A stretch of 35,851 bases of DNA, taken from Prochlorococcus sp. AG-676-M04 (GTDB lineage Bacteria; Cyanobacteriota; Cyanobacteriia; PCC-6307; Cyanobiaceae). The stretch spans positions 1 through 35,851 of the forward strand of contig QCUB01000013.1 of the NCBI GenBank assembly GCA_003210895.1, given 5' to 3'. Below the pieces are notes generated by a model that worked only from the letters and a program-made list of their open reading frames with translations, did no database searches and had not been told where the DNA came from. Made by a program: the position numbers and the translations under genes. How positions within the stretch are numbered: position 1 is the stretch's first letter; each line of letters opens with the position of its first letter. Below, piece by piece: positions 17,325 through 26,685 of the stretch.

Positions 17325-18161
17325 TTAATTTTTTAAAGATGAAGCCAATAAAGCATTTAAAGAATGTGATCCTTTATAAACTAAAATTTGTGCCTTAGGT
17401 AACCCTACCAAAGCTAAGTCCCCAATGAGGTCTAAAATTTTATGTCTTATAGGTTCATTATCAAATCTTAAAGGAGGATTAACCCAATTATCTCCATCAC
17501 AAACAAGTGCATTTTCTAAACTGCCACCTTTGATTAATCCAAGTTCACTTAACTCTTGAAATTGGTCTTTAAAACCAAATGTCCGTGCAGGAGCAATCTT
17601 TTCAACAAAACATTTTGGATTCAAATCAATTACAAAAGTTTGATTTCCAATTGCTTTATACGAAAAACTTATTGTGGAAATAATAGTAATTTTATTAGAC
17701 GGAGTTAATGCAATAACTGAACTATCTTTGTGAAGTATCATTGATTCATTAATCTCTTGGATAAAGTTTATTGGTTTATGAACTTTTTTAATTCCAACTT
17801 CTTCAAATGCTTTAACCCATTGAATTGCTGATCCATCCAAAAGAGGTATTTCTTTACCATCAACTTCAATATGAATATAACTCAATCCACAACCTGCCAA
17901 TGAGGCTAATAAATGCTCAATAGTATATAAATTTCTTCCTCCTAATTTAACTGCAGTGCATAATATTGTACTTCCAATTAAATTTTGATCTAACTTAAAA
18001 ATTTCCTCAGGTTTATCTGCAAAGGAAACATAATATCCCTCTTTTTCATAAGGTGAAATTTTAACTTTTGTTTTTTCACCACTATGAAGTCCAACCCCAT
18101 CTCTAGTAATGGTACCAGAGATGGTATGGCAATAATCATAGTTAGAGGGCCACAAAAACAC
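17325..18161 (-). CDS. lpxC: UDP-3-O-acyl-N-acetylglucosamine deacetylase
   Basis: This 278-residue zinc enzyme carries out the committed step of lipid A synthesis. Zinc ligands are visible as H83 in TIEHLLASLAG and H240 and D244 in RHKILDLIGDLAL, with catalytic H266 in KGSHSLNALL. The N-terminal HTISGTITRDGVGLHSGEK is the family start. The start codon is GTG at 18161, immediately after the bamA stop with no gap, so translation probably re-initiates. Length is slightly short but complete. Confidence 0.95.
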   Translation of the reverse strand: MFLWPSNYDYCHTISGTITRDGVGLHSGEKTKVKISPYEKEGYYVSFADKPEEIFKLDQNLIGSTILCTAVKLGGRNLYTIEHLLASLAGCGLSYIHIEVDGKEIPLLDGSAIQWVKAFEEVGIKKVHKPINFIQEINESMILHKDSSVIALTPSNKITIISTISFSYKAIGNQTFVIDLNPKCFVEKIAPARTFGFKDQFQELSELGLIKGGSLENALVCDGDNWVNPPLRFDNEPIRHKILDLIGDLALVGLPKAQILVYKGSHSLNALLASSLKN

Positions 18162-20315
18162 TTAAAACTTCCATCCAACTCCTAGTGTATATCTCCAATC
18201 ATCTCCCCAGTCTTTACTAGCTATATCTAATCTTAACGGACCAATTGGCGTTTTAACTCCAACTCCCCCTCCAAGAGAAAAACCAGATCCTGGTTTTTGT
18301 AAGAGTTTGCCTGGTTTTCCGGGAACATCATCTTGGGATCCTAAATCACTACCTCCATCAGCGAATAAAGCCCCTGTAATCATTCTCCAGATAGGGAAAC
18401 GATATTCTGCAGTTGCTTCCACAAAACTCTTACTTACAGAGAGATCACAAGAACCCCATCCTCTTATAGATGAAGAGCCTCCCATACAAAATGCTTCATA
18501 AGGAGGTAATTCTCCTAAAATGGTTCCTGCTTTAAATTCTATTCCAATAGTTTGAGGGCAATCACTACTGTCAAAATCATTAGACCTACATCCTTTAGTA
18601 AGATTTATCAATTTTGTTGGGATAAAAAATGCATATGTAGCTCTCATTCTATTAAAAGTTGGTGAGTCATTCCCAACTGAAAAAAATTGTTCACTACCAA
18701 TACTGAATTTATTTCCTGAAGTTGGACTGACAGCATTATTTAAATTACTCATAGATGTACTTGCAATAAGACTAACTAATGTATTTTCATCAGGGCATAA
18801 ATCATCCTTTGGAGAATATCCTATACATATAATTTCGTTTAAATTGTTTTCAGTTGTTGGTGTCATATCTCCATATGGTTTTTTATTACCACTACTATCG
18901 ATCATCCTTACTTGTTTAAAATTCATTCCTGCAAGGACTCTCCATTTTGAAATCTTAAAGGGATCCCCACCATTAAAGGGTCTTGAGAATGAAAACCCGC
19001 CTCCTGTTTTTTCTAAAACTATTGATGAGAAAGAATCTGAATTTTCAGTTGTTGTATCATTAACAGCATATATTTTCCCATTGTTTTCGCTTCTAAATTC
19101 TTGAGGATAATCTCGACTTAAAAATACATTTGTTCTAAAAGCAGTCTTATAATTATCTCCTTTAATCCATGGATCAGATAAGGAGAAACTAAAAGTTGTT
19201 GAGTACTCCCCAAAATTTAGGCTAGCATTAGTTGACCAGGCTCTACCTAAAGCATTAGTTTCCTGTAAACCAACCGTTGCAAATATACCTGAATTATTAC
19301 TAAATCCCAAACCACCTGTTAATGATCCTGTTCTTTGCTCACTCAAATCTAAAATAATTACAAATTTACCAGGACTTTTTCTATCTCGTTCGACAGAAAC
19401 CTTTACATCATCAAACAAAGAAGTTTTGTAAAGTCTTTTGATATCTTCCTCAAGAATCTTTCTATTGAATATTGAACCTTCAACTGTTTTTAATTGTCTA
19501 TCAATAACAAAGTCTTTTGTTTTCCCTTTTCTATCTTTTCCTTCAGCATCAACAAGTCGTTCTCCATCAGAGCCCAAATACCTCTTCTTAATTTGTGAAA
19601 CTAAACCTTCCGAAATAGTTAAACTTACAATGTCGTTTTCAGAGATTCTTTCAGGACCATTTATTCTTGCTAGTGAATAGCCCTTGTCCTTATACCATTC
19701 TTCAATTAAATCTATACCTTTTTGAAGATTATTTAAATTAAGAGTCTTTCCATAATCGTTAATAAAAATATCATTAACAAAATTACTTGGAATAATAGTT
19801 TTTGTTGGGTTAAGTTCAACCTTTTTAAGGATTGGATTGGGTATAACGCTTACTATCAGCCTTACTCCTAATGGGCCGTCTTTAGATTTAATCTTTACAC
19901 CTGAGAACAATCCGCTTGCATATATTGAATTTAAATCATTCTTTAAAATTTGGTTATTAATAATGCTTCCAGGCTTAATATTCATGGCATCATATGCCTC
20001 TGACTCTAATATTCTGCCTTCAGGATGATTTTCCCATCCTTCAATAATTATTTCTGAAATGAGTACATTTTCATTAGAACTTCTTTTTTCATTATCTACA
20101 ATTAAAACATTATTTATTTCAAATAATTCAAAAGCTGATACTGGATCATCTAAGTATTTATTTGTATTTTTTAGGTTGATATTATTTTCATAAAATTCTC
20201 CTTCTTTGTCAAGCAAATACTTAGCCGCTAATTCTGAATTATTTGAAATCAAAATTGAAGAGAAACAAGCAATGCTTGTAAAAGCTTTTGCAAATTTTGA
20301 AGGATCATTTCGCAT
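18162..20315 (-). CDS. bamA: BamA/Omp85-family outer-membrane assembly protein
   Basis: This 717-residue protein begins with a basic residue pair and hydrophobic stretch that may act as a signal peptide (about 1-30). Residues about 85-330 form three POTRA domains (for example the repeated GSIFNRKILEEDIKRLYKTSLFDDV-type pattern, seen twice), as is usual in cyanobacteria, and the rest is a 16-strand barrel with the SIRGW motif of loop 6 and an aromatic C-terminus (GWKF). Omp85 inserts beta-barrel proteins into the outer membrane. Four closely spaced cysteines in barrel loops (two pairs 10-11 residues apart) may form surface disulfides. It is 45 nt downstream of purC and abuts lpxC. Confidence 0.94.
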   Translation of the reverse strand: MRNDPSKFAKAFTSIACFSSILISNNSELAAKYLLDKEGEFYENNINLKNTNKYLDDPVSAFELFEINNVLIVDNEKRSSNENVLISEIIIEGWENHPEGRILESEAYDAMNIKPGSIINNQILKNDLNSIYASGLFSGVKIKSKDGPLGVRLIVSVIPNPILKKVELNPTKTIIPSNFVNDIFINDYGKTLNLNNLQKGIDLIEEWYKDKGYSLARINGPERISENDIVSLTISEGLVSQIKKRYLGSDGERLVDAEGKDRKGKTKDFVIDRQLKTVEGSIFNRKILEEDIKRLYKTSLFDDVKVSVERDRKSPGKFVIILDLSEQRTGSLTGGLGFSNNSGIFATVGLQETNALGRAWSTNASLNFGEYSTTFSFSLSDPWIKGDNYKTAFRTNVFLSRDYPQEFRSENNGKIYAVNDTTTENSDSFSSIVLEKTGGGFSFSRPFNGGDPFKISKWRVLAGMNFKQVRMIDSSGNKKPYGDMTPTTENNLNEIICIGYSPKDDLCPDENTLVSLIASTSMSNLNNAVSPTSGNKFSIGSEQFFSVGNDSPTFNRMRATYAFFIPTKLINLTKGCRSNDFDSSDCPQTIGIEFKAGTILGELPPYEAFCMGGSSSIRGWGSCDLSVSKSFVEATAEYRFPIWRMITGALFADGGSDLGSQDDVPGKPGKLLQKPGSGFSLGGGVGVKTPIGPLRLDIASKDWGDDWRYTLGVGWKF

Positions 20316-20360
20316 AGAATCTCAAGTCGATTTAATTTAAAAATTTTGCCATGAATAAAA

Positions 20361-21089
20361 TCAAATGAAATTGTTTATTCTTTTGTTAATTTCACTATAA
20401 GCTTCAATAAAGCCACCTAAATCATTTCTAAATCTGTCTTTATCTAGACTTACTATTGTACCATTTTTTTGATTAAGATCCCATAACCTACAATTATCAG
20501 GACTAATCTCATCACTTAAAACGATTTGACCTTTAGAATTATAACCAAATTCTAATTTGAAATCTACAAGATCTAGTTTGATATTATAGAAAAATGTTTT
20601 AAGTAGTTTATTAATCTTGAATGTCATACCAATTATAAAGTTTAAGTCTTCATTATCAATTATTTTTAATAATTTAATTCTATCTTTTGTTAGGAGAGGA
20701 TCGTTAAGATTATCATTTTTTAGATAAATATCAATTAATGGGCTTTCCAATACTGTCCCTGGTTTAATTGTAGTCTGTTTACAAAGAGAACCATATGCAA
20801 TATTTCTGAGAACAACTTCTAGAGGAATAATTTTTATTTTATGCGCAATCATTGAATTATTATTTTTCAGCCCAATGTAATGAGTTGGTATTTTATTTTT
20901 GATAAGAAACTCAAATATTTTTGAACTAATAAGACAATTCAATTCTCCTTTACCCTCAAATTTAGCTTTCTTTAATGCATTAAAAGCAGTGGCATCATCT
21001 TTAAATTCAATAATTACTTTATCTGAATCTTCATGGGCAAAAATTTTTTTTGCTTTCCCTTCATAAATCAAATCTAATTTACTATTCAT
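20361..21089 (-). CDS. purC: Phosphoribosylaminoimidazole-succinocarboxamide synthase
   Basis: This 242-residue purine-pathway enzyme condenses CAIR with aspartate, using ATP, to form SAICAR. Motifs are LIYEGKAKKIF at the N-terminus, FKDDATAFN, VVLRNIAYGS and the second signature LVDFKLEFG, followed by SDEISPDNCRLWD. Length is typical of the bacterial enzyme. The ATG at 21089 has an AAAAGG ribosome binding site 7 nt upstream. It diverges from purD across a 133-nt gap, so the two purine genes may share a control region. Confidence 0.96.
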   Translation of the reverse strand: MNSKLDLIYEGKAKKIFAHEDSDKVIIEFKDDATAFNALKKAKFEGKGELNCLISSKIFEFLIKNKIPTHYIGLKNNNSMIAHKIKIIPLEVVLRNIAYGSLCKQTTIKPGTVLESPLIDIYLKNDNLNDPLLTKDRIKLLKIIDNEDLNFIIGMTFKINKLLKTFFYNIKLDLVDFKLEFGYNSKGQIVLSDEISPDNCRLWDLNQKNGTIVSLDKDRFRNDLGGFIEAYSEINKRINNFI

Positions 21090-21222
21090 GAAAAAACCTT
21101 TTGAAAACTAAAAATAGAATATAATTTACTTATTTGCTAGCAATTCTGATATCTAATGAATTATTTTATCCAATTATAACTGATTTTTCTTCCAAAGCTT
21201 AGAATATTTAATAAACAAATTC

Positions 21223-22557
21223 ATGAGTATTAATCCAAACAACTCTAAAAGTTCAAATAAATTAGAAAATATTTTAATAATTGGCAATGGTGGAAGAGAA
21301 AATGCATTGGCATGGGCAATTCAAAAAAATGAACTAATCAAAAAAATTTATCTCCTTCCAGGAAATGCTGGCTCAAAAAAAATAAATAAATCCGAAAGAA
21401 TAAGCATAGATTTGAGTAAGATTAAAGAATTGATCAAACAACTAAACTTTCTAGATATTGATTTAGTTATAATAGGACCAGAAACTCCATTAGCTGAGGG
21501 TTTAGGTGAGGTACTTCGTAACAAAAGCTTTTGTGTATTTGGTCCTGGGGCAGATGGAGCAAAATTAGAATCAAGTAAATCTTGGGCAAAGGAATTTATG
21601 AAAGGTGCTAATATTCCGACTGCAAATTTTTGGAAAGTTAAGTCTTTAGAGGAAGCAAAAGAAATTATTTTTACATCTCAGAATCCATTAGTTGTAAAGG
21701 CTGACGGATTAGCTTCTGGAAAAGGAGTTTTTATACCTGAAACAAAAGAAGCATCTCTAAATGCTACTGAAGCAATTTTTCAAGGTAAGTTCGGTAATGC
21801 TGGCAAAATAGTTGTTTTGGAAGAAAAAATTGAGGGCCCAGAAGTTTCAGTTTTTGCTCTTTGTGATGGGAAAAAATATGTTTTACTTCCTACCGCTCAA
21901 GATCATAAACGACTTAATGAAAATGATAAAGGACCCAATACAGGGGGCATGGGTGCTTATTCTCCTACGCCTCTATTGACAAAGATTCATCTTGAAAGGA
22001 TTACCAAAGAAATAATTGAGCCTACAATTGATGAATTGTTAAGAAAGAATATCGACTACAGAGGGGTTTTATATTTTGGACTAATGATCACAAAATCAGG
22101 TCCGAAAGTTATAGAATACAATTGCAGGTTTGGTGATCCTGAATGCCAAACAATTATGCCCTTAATGGATAAAGACTTTGTAATTCTTTTACATAAATGT
22201 GCTATGGGAAATCTTATTGGTAACGAAAAAATAAAAATACCTAAAAATTTTAGTGGTTGTGTAATCGCAACTTCTAAAGGTTATCCCCATGACTATGAAA
22301 AAGGTTTTCCAATAAGCTTCGGTAATATTGATTCTGAAGATTGTCAAATTTTTGATTCTGGAACATCTTTAAATTCAAATGGTGAATTTATAACAAATGG
22401 AGGAAGAGTTCTTAGTATTGTTTGTCAAGGAGAAGACTTTGATAAGGTTTTTAAAAAGGCTTATAAAAATTTAAAAGAAATAAGTTATGAAGGTATATAT
22501 TACCGAAAAGATATTGGTCACCAGGTCAGAATTAAAAATCCCAACGATAAGAATTAA
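21223..22557 (+). CDS. purD: Phosphoribosylamine-glycine ligase
   Basis: This 444-residue ATP-grasp enzyme forms GAR from phosphoribosylamine and glycine. It shows the N-terminal IIGNGGRENALAWA motif, GPETPLAEGL, the ATP-grasp segment VVKADGLASGKGV and the family signature RFGDPECQ. A short Ser/Asn-rich extension (about 13 residues) precedes the core, and the stop is 4 nt before nblS. Divergent purC lies upstream. Co-transcription with nblS is likely from spacing, though the functions are unrelated. Confidence 0.96.
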   Translation: MSINPNNSKSSNKLENILIIGNGGRENALAWAIQKNELIKKIYLLPGNAGSKKINKSERISIDLSKIKELIKQLNFLDIDLVIIGPETPLAEGLGEVLRNKSFCVFGPGADGAKLESSKSWAKEFMKGANIPTANFWKVKSLEEAKEIIFTSQNPLVVKADGLASGKGVFIPETKEASLNATEAIFQGKFGNAGKIVVLEEKIEGPEVSVFALCDGKKYVLLPTAQDHKRLNENDKGPNTGGMGAYSPTPLLTKIHLERITKEIIEPTIDELLRKNIDYRGVLYFGLMITKSGPKVIEYNCRFGDPECQTIMPLMDKDFVILLHKCAMGNLIGNEKIKIPKNFSGCVIATSKGYPHDYEKGFPISFGNIDSEDCQIFDSGTSLNSNGEFITNGGRVLSIVCQGEDFDKVFKKAYKNLKEISYEGIYYRKDIGHQVRIKNPNDKN

Positions 22558-22561
22558 TTAA

Positions 22562-24622
22562 ATGATAAATAGCAATGATTCGAGTAAATTAGAGCTTACT
22601 TCTTCAAACCAAACGATTAAAGATGATAGTTCTGAATATTCGACTAATAAAGTTTTAACTTGGTGGAGCGGTTTCAGCTTAAGAACAAAATTATTAGCAA
22701 TAGCAACTCTTGTTGTAAGTCTATTAATGACTGGCATAACTTTTTTTGCTCTTAATAGTATTCAAAGAGATGCAGGTATGAACGATACAAGATACGCAAG
22801 AGATTTAGGCCTTTTACTATCAGGTAACGTGACGGAACTAGTGGCTAATAATCAAAAGAAAGAGATCTCTAATGTTGCAGAAAAGTTTTGGAGATCAAGT
22901 AGAAACCTACGTTACATTTTTTTTACTGATGCTGAAGATATAGTTCAACTTGGTATCCCTATTAGTGCTACTCCCACAAAGGCAGATAATCAATTTCAAT
23001 TAACTAGAAGACTAAAGTTACCATCGGAATTAAAGAAAAGACCTCAATTCCCTTTAGTTAGACAGCATGCTACACCCCAAGGACAGGTTACAGATGTATT
23101 TGTACCTATGTTATGGAAAGGTAAGTATCTTGGAACATTAGCTTTAGGAGTTACACCTAATAAAAAAGCTTTAGCGAGTGCTGCTTTAACTAGAGAAGTA
23201 ACAATTGCTGTCTTCATTTCTATCTGGGTTCTAGTGATACTTGGAGCAGTATTTAATGCCTTAACTATTACCAGACCAGTTAGAGAATTAGTAAGAGGTG
23301 TTAGAGAAATTTCAAAAGGTAATTTTAAATCGAGAATATCTTTACCAATGACTGGTGACCTGGGGGAATTACTTACTGGTTTTAATAGAATGGCCTCTCA
23401 ATTAGAGGATTATGAAGAAGCAAATATTGAAGAGCTTAAAGCTGCTCAAATAAAACAACAGTCGCTAATAGCTACTATGGCTGATGGGGCGATATTATTG
23501 GACTCCAAAGGCAAAATTGTTCTTACTAATCCAACAGCCAAAAGATTATTCCGCTGGGAAGGAAGATTTTTAGATGGTAAATATCTTTTAAATGAAATTC
23601 CTGAAATTTTATCTAATGACTTACACACGAATATAGAATCAATTTTAAATAGGGAAAAGGAAAGTGATGATTTAAGATGCAGCTTAGGAGAGCCTGCAAG
23701 GACTTTAAGAATTGTTTTACAGTCTGTTTTGGATACAAACAAAGTTGAATTAAAAGGAATAGCGGTAACAATTCAGGATTTAACAAGAGAAGTTGAGCTT
23801 AATGCAGCACAAAATAGATTTATAAGTAATGTTTCTCATGAACTAAGGACACCACTTTTTAATATAAAAAGTTACGTAGAGACTCTATATGATCTAAAAG
23901 ATCAACTTTCTAATGAGGAGCAACTTGAATTTTTGGGTATTGCTAATTCAGAAACTGATAGATTAACAAGACTCGTCAATGACGTACTGGATTTATCAAG
24001 ATTAGAGTCGGGTAAAATAATTCAATTAGAGCCTATGGAAATTAAACCCGCTATAGAGCAAACACTTAGAAATTATAGACTTAATGCTACTGAAAAAAAT
24101 GTTTCCCTAGCATACGATGTAGAAGAAAATATCCCATCAATTCTTGGGAATTTCGACTTACTTTTACAAGTTTTTGATAATTTACTAGGTAATGGTTTGA
24201 AATTTAGTCCCAAGAATAGCACTCTTAAAATTAGGGCTTATACTTGGCCTGACTCATGCCCAGCCTTCCCTCCTAACAACAATAATGAGGCTCCACAATG
24301 TGAATTAGTTTCACCTTTACCCAAAGTAAGAATTGAGATTGCTGATACAGGTTCTGGGATATCTCAGCCCGATCAAGAAAAAATATTTGATCGTTTTTAT
24401 AGAGTTGAAAATGCTGTTCACACTGAACAAGGAACAGGATTAGGCTTATCAATCGTACGAGGAATAATTGAGAAACATGGTGGTGAAATTCGAATGGCCA
24501 GTGAACTAGGTATAGGAACGACCTTTTGGTTTGATTTACCTCTAGAGCAATCTGACAAAGATGAGTTAGTCACTCAATCAATTAGTAATACTAAAAACTT
24601 GTCTTATACTGAATTAACTTAA
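22562..24622 (+). CDS. nblS: Sensor histidine kinase NblS (DspA/Hik33 type)
   Basis: This 686-residue membrane kinase has TM1 at about 43-64, a periplasmic or lumenal sensor region to about 210, TM2 at about 212-236, HAMP (about 236-288), a PAS domain (about 295-395), the HisKA box SHELRTPL with phospho-acceptor H426, and a HATPase domain with N (FDNLLGNGLKFS), G1 (DTGSGI), F and G2 (GTGLGLSIVRG) boxes. In cyanobacteria NblS responds to high light, nutrient and redox stress and controls hli and photosynthesis genes through an RpaB-type regulator. Linkage with an hli gene in the same window is suggestive. It follows purD by 4 nt and converges on kaiC with 5 nt between stops. Confidence 0.95.
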   Translation: MINSNDSSKLELTSSNQTIKDDSSEYSTNKVLTWWSGFSLRTKLLAIATLVVSLLMTGITFFALNSIQRDAGMNDTRYARDLGLLLSGNVTELVANNQKKEISNVAEKFWRSSRNLRYIFFTDAEDIVQLGIPISATPTKADNQFQLTRRLKLPSELKKRPQFPLVRQHATPQGQVTDVFVPMLWKGKYLGTLALGVTPNKKALASAALTREVTIAVFISIWVLVILGAVFNALTITRPVRELVRGVREISKGNFKSRISLPMTGDLGELLTGFNRMASQLEDYEEANIEELKAAQIKQQSLIATMADGAILLDSKGKIVLTNPTAKRLFRWEGRFLDGKYLLNEIPEILSNDLHTNIESILNREKESDDLRCSLGEPARTLRIVLQSVLDTNKVELKGIAVTIQDLTREVELNAAQNRFISNVSHELRTPLFNIKSYVETLYDLKDQLSNEEQLEFLGIANSETDRLTRLVNDVLDLSRLESGKIIQLEPMEIKPAIEQTLRNYRLNATEKNVSLAYDVEENIPSILGNFDLLLQVFDNLLGNGLKFSPKNSTLKIRAYTWPDSCPAFPPNNNNEAPQCELVSPLPKVRIEIADTGSGISQPDQEKIFDRFYRVENAVHTEQGTGLGLSIVRGIIEKHGGEIRMASELGIGTTFWFDLPLEQSDKDELVTQSISNTKNLSYTELT

Positions 24623-24627
24623 TTGAT

Positions 24628-26157
24628 TTAATTTTTATCAATTCCTTTAAAAACATTCTGAATATTCTGATCAGAAATTACTCTATGAGGCGCACCGCTA
24701 AATATTTGTTCAAAATTAGAAAATGAATCCTTTATTTCAGGACCCTGGCCAGTAATTATATATTCTCTAATCCTTTTATCATGCCATGACCCTCTCATTT
24801 TAAATACATTTATTGCTCTAGCCATTTCCCCTTTTATTTCTACATATTGAAGCAATAATATAGTATCTGTGATAGTTGATATATGAGAATCAGTAATAGA
24901 ATGGCTTCCCATAAATTCTTCAGCAGTATTTGTGAAGAAACCTGCTATCTCTTCTTGTTTTGAATAACCAGTAACTCCAATAACAAACTGTCTAAAAGCA
25001 TTTAAACTTACCCCTCTAGCCAGTGCGGAAAGAGAGTCAATTGCTAATCTCTTAGGTTTAAATTGATTTATTTGTGTTTTTATAATCTGCAAATGATCTT
25101 CTAAACCAGTTGATTCAGGATAAGCACAAATAATTTTCAATAATCCATCACTTTCCATCTTTTCGAAATCTATTCCCCAACTCGTGGCATTTCTATTTAG
25201 TTGAGCCCTAGATTCTTCATAAGCAAATAATATTGCTCTTTCATTATTATTGTAAGCATCTTCAATAAACTTTGAGACCAACATAGTCTTCCCTGTGCCA
25301 GTTGCACCAGTTGCCAGAATTATTGAATCCTGAAAATAACCACCTCCACACATTTCATCAAGATCTTTAACTCCTGAACTTATTCTGATATTTGAGGATC
25401 TTTGAGTTAATCTCATAGCCCCTAAGGCAAAAACACTTATGCCATCATCCCCCATTGTAAATGGGAATTCTCCTTTCATATGAATAGTTCCCCTTAACTT
25501 TAAAACTTCAAGGGTTCTTCTTCTCTTCTCGGACTCAAGAACATTTCTAAGTAGTACGACGTTATCAGATACAAATTCCTCAACTCCATAACGAGCTATT
25601 GGACCATAATCATCTACCCTTTCTGTAGTCATTACAGTGGTAACTCCTATTTCTTTTAATCTCGCAATAAGTCTAAAAATCTCTCTTCTAACAACATAAA
25701 TAGCATCATATTGCTGGAAAACAGCGGTGATTGAGTCTATTGCTACCCTTTTTGCTTTGTATTTTCTTATCGCATAACTAATCCTTTCTATCAAACCAGA
25801 AAGATCAAAATTGCCAGCAACATCTTGTCCATCAGGATCAGGCGAGGCGTCCAAAATAAAAAGTTTATTTTGATCAATTAATTTCTGTAAATCCCATCCG
25901 AAGCTGGCTGCATTTCTGATTATATCTAAAGGTGATTCTTCAAATGTAATAAAAATTCCTGGTTCATCAAAATTGCAAATCCCATGATGTAAATATTGGA
26001 GAGAAAAGACGGTTTTACCAGTTCCAGAGGTACCACTAACAAGAGTACTTCTTGCGGCAGGTAAGCCGCCCCTACAAACATCATCGAAGCCTTCTATTCC
26101 AGTAGGTAATTTCTGGACTTGCATTTTATTTGATTTACTTATTTTTTTATCTTTCAT
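24628..26157 (-). CDS. kaiC: Circadian clock ATPase KaiC
   Basis: This 509-residue protein has two RecA-like domains. CI has Walker A GTSGTGKT (K48) with the paired glutamates in TFEES; CII has GATGTGKT (K290) and AYEES. The dual phosphorylation site is conserved as SHISTITDT, with S427 and T428 matching S431/T432 of Synechococcus elongatus by motif. Residual autokinase and ATPase activity can therefore be expected. The C-terminal tail is short (ends FKGIDKN), which matters because it is the KaiA-contact region elsewhere. The start is ATG 26157; M12 is an alternative. kaiB lies 56 nt upstream on the same strand. Confidence 0.97.
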   Translation of the reverse strand: MKDKKISKSNKMQVQKLPTGIEGFDDVCRGGLPAARSTLVSGTSGTGKTVFSLQYLHHGICNFDEPGIFITFEESPLDIIRNAASFGWDLQKLIDQNKLFILDASPDPDGQDVAGNFDLSGLIERISYAIRKYKAKRVAIDSITAVFQQYDAIYVVRREIFRLIARLKEIGVTTVMTTERVDDYGPIARYGVEEFVSDNVVLLRNVLESEKRRRTLEVLKLRGTIHMKGEFPFTMGDDGISVFALGAMRLTQRSSNIRISSGVKDLDEMCGGGYFQDSIILATGATGTGKTMLVSKFIEDAYNNNERAILFAYEESRAQLNRNATSWGIDFEKMESDGLLKIICAYPESTGLEDHLQIIKTQINQFKPKRLAIDSLSALARGVSLNAFRQFVIGVTGYSKQEEIAGFFTNTAEEFMGSHSITDSHISTITDTILLLQYVEIKGEMARAINVFKMRGSWHDKRIREYIITGQGPEIKDSFSNFEQIFSGAPHRVISDQNIQNVFKGIDKN

Positions 26158-26213
26158 AGATGTTTGGCTAGTAACTATAACTAATATTGATGATATATCT
26201 AATTATAAAGTTT

Positions 26214-26540
26214 TTATTTATTTTTTATACCTCCACTATATTCACTCTCAGATAATTCATCAAAAAGTAAATCTAATCCAATTAAAACTTTTTCTCTATC
26301 CGAAAGATCACCAATTATTCTTCTAACTGGCGGGGGTAAAATCTTAGCAAGAGTTGGAGTAGCTAAAATCTTATCTTCTTCTGCAAGTTGTGGTTGCTTA
26401 AGGACATCTATAACTTTCAAAGCATAAACTCCTTTAAATTCATTTTCAAGAATTTCTTTAAGAGTATTAAGAGCTCTCATTGAATTAGGAGTATTACCTG
26501 CTACGTAAAGTTTTAAAATATACGTTTTTCTTGCCACCAT
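26214..26540 (-). CDS. kaiB: Circadian clock protein KaiB
   Basis: This 108-residue thioredoxin-like, fold-switching protein binds KaiC CI and controls output and phase. Most of it follows the canonical KaiB pattern: [37 protein letters not shown] and [24 protein letters not shown]. The C-terminus (about 12 residues, [12 protein letters not shown]) is variable as usual. The ATG at 26540 gives the family start. kaiC follows 56 nt on. The upstream neighbour is rplU in the opposite direction, not kaiA. Confidence 0.97.
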   Translation of the reverse strand: MVARKTYILKLYVAGNTPNSMRALNTLKEILENEFKGVYALKVIDVLKQPQLAEEDKILATPTLAKILPPPVRRIIGDLSDREKVLIGLDLLFDELSESEYSGGIKNK

Positions 26541-26637
26541 TAGTTAATGCCTCAAATTTTATAAAAGATTTTAATAATAAACCTTGACTAATTACACTAT
26601 AAAATAAGAAAATAAAAAAACATCTATGACTGCTTAC

Positions 26638-26669
26638 CAGGCTGAATCAAATAAATATATTTGAGCCTG
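26638..26669 (+). promoter_or_regulatory. Leader hairpin upstream of rplU
   Basis: A perfect 6-bp GC-rich stem CAGGCT/AGCCTG (26638-26643 with 26664-26669) continues, after a 4-nt bulge, as CAAAT/ATTTG. The structure ends 16 nt before the rplU ATG. A possible -10 element (TATAAA, 26598-26603) lies about 35 nt upstream. It resembles the cis-acting leaders many bacteria use for ribosomal-protein feedback control, but no match to a known L21-leader consensus was established. Confidence 0.5.
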
Positions 26670-26685
26670 AGTGCGTCCTTAATAT

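Noticed and set aside
26584..26603. TTGACT and TATAAA as a -35/-10 promoter pair for rplU
   Set aside because: The two boxes are only 8 nt apart, too close for a sigma-70 promoter; only the TATAAA is kept as a possible -10.
26541..26685. kaiA remnant between kaiB and rplU
   Set aside because: No reading frame or short stretch resembling KaiA could be found by eye; an alignment would be needed to find a highly decayed piece.
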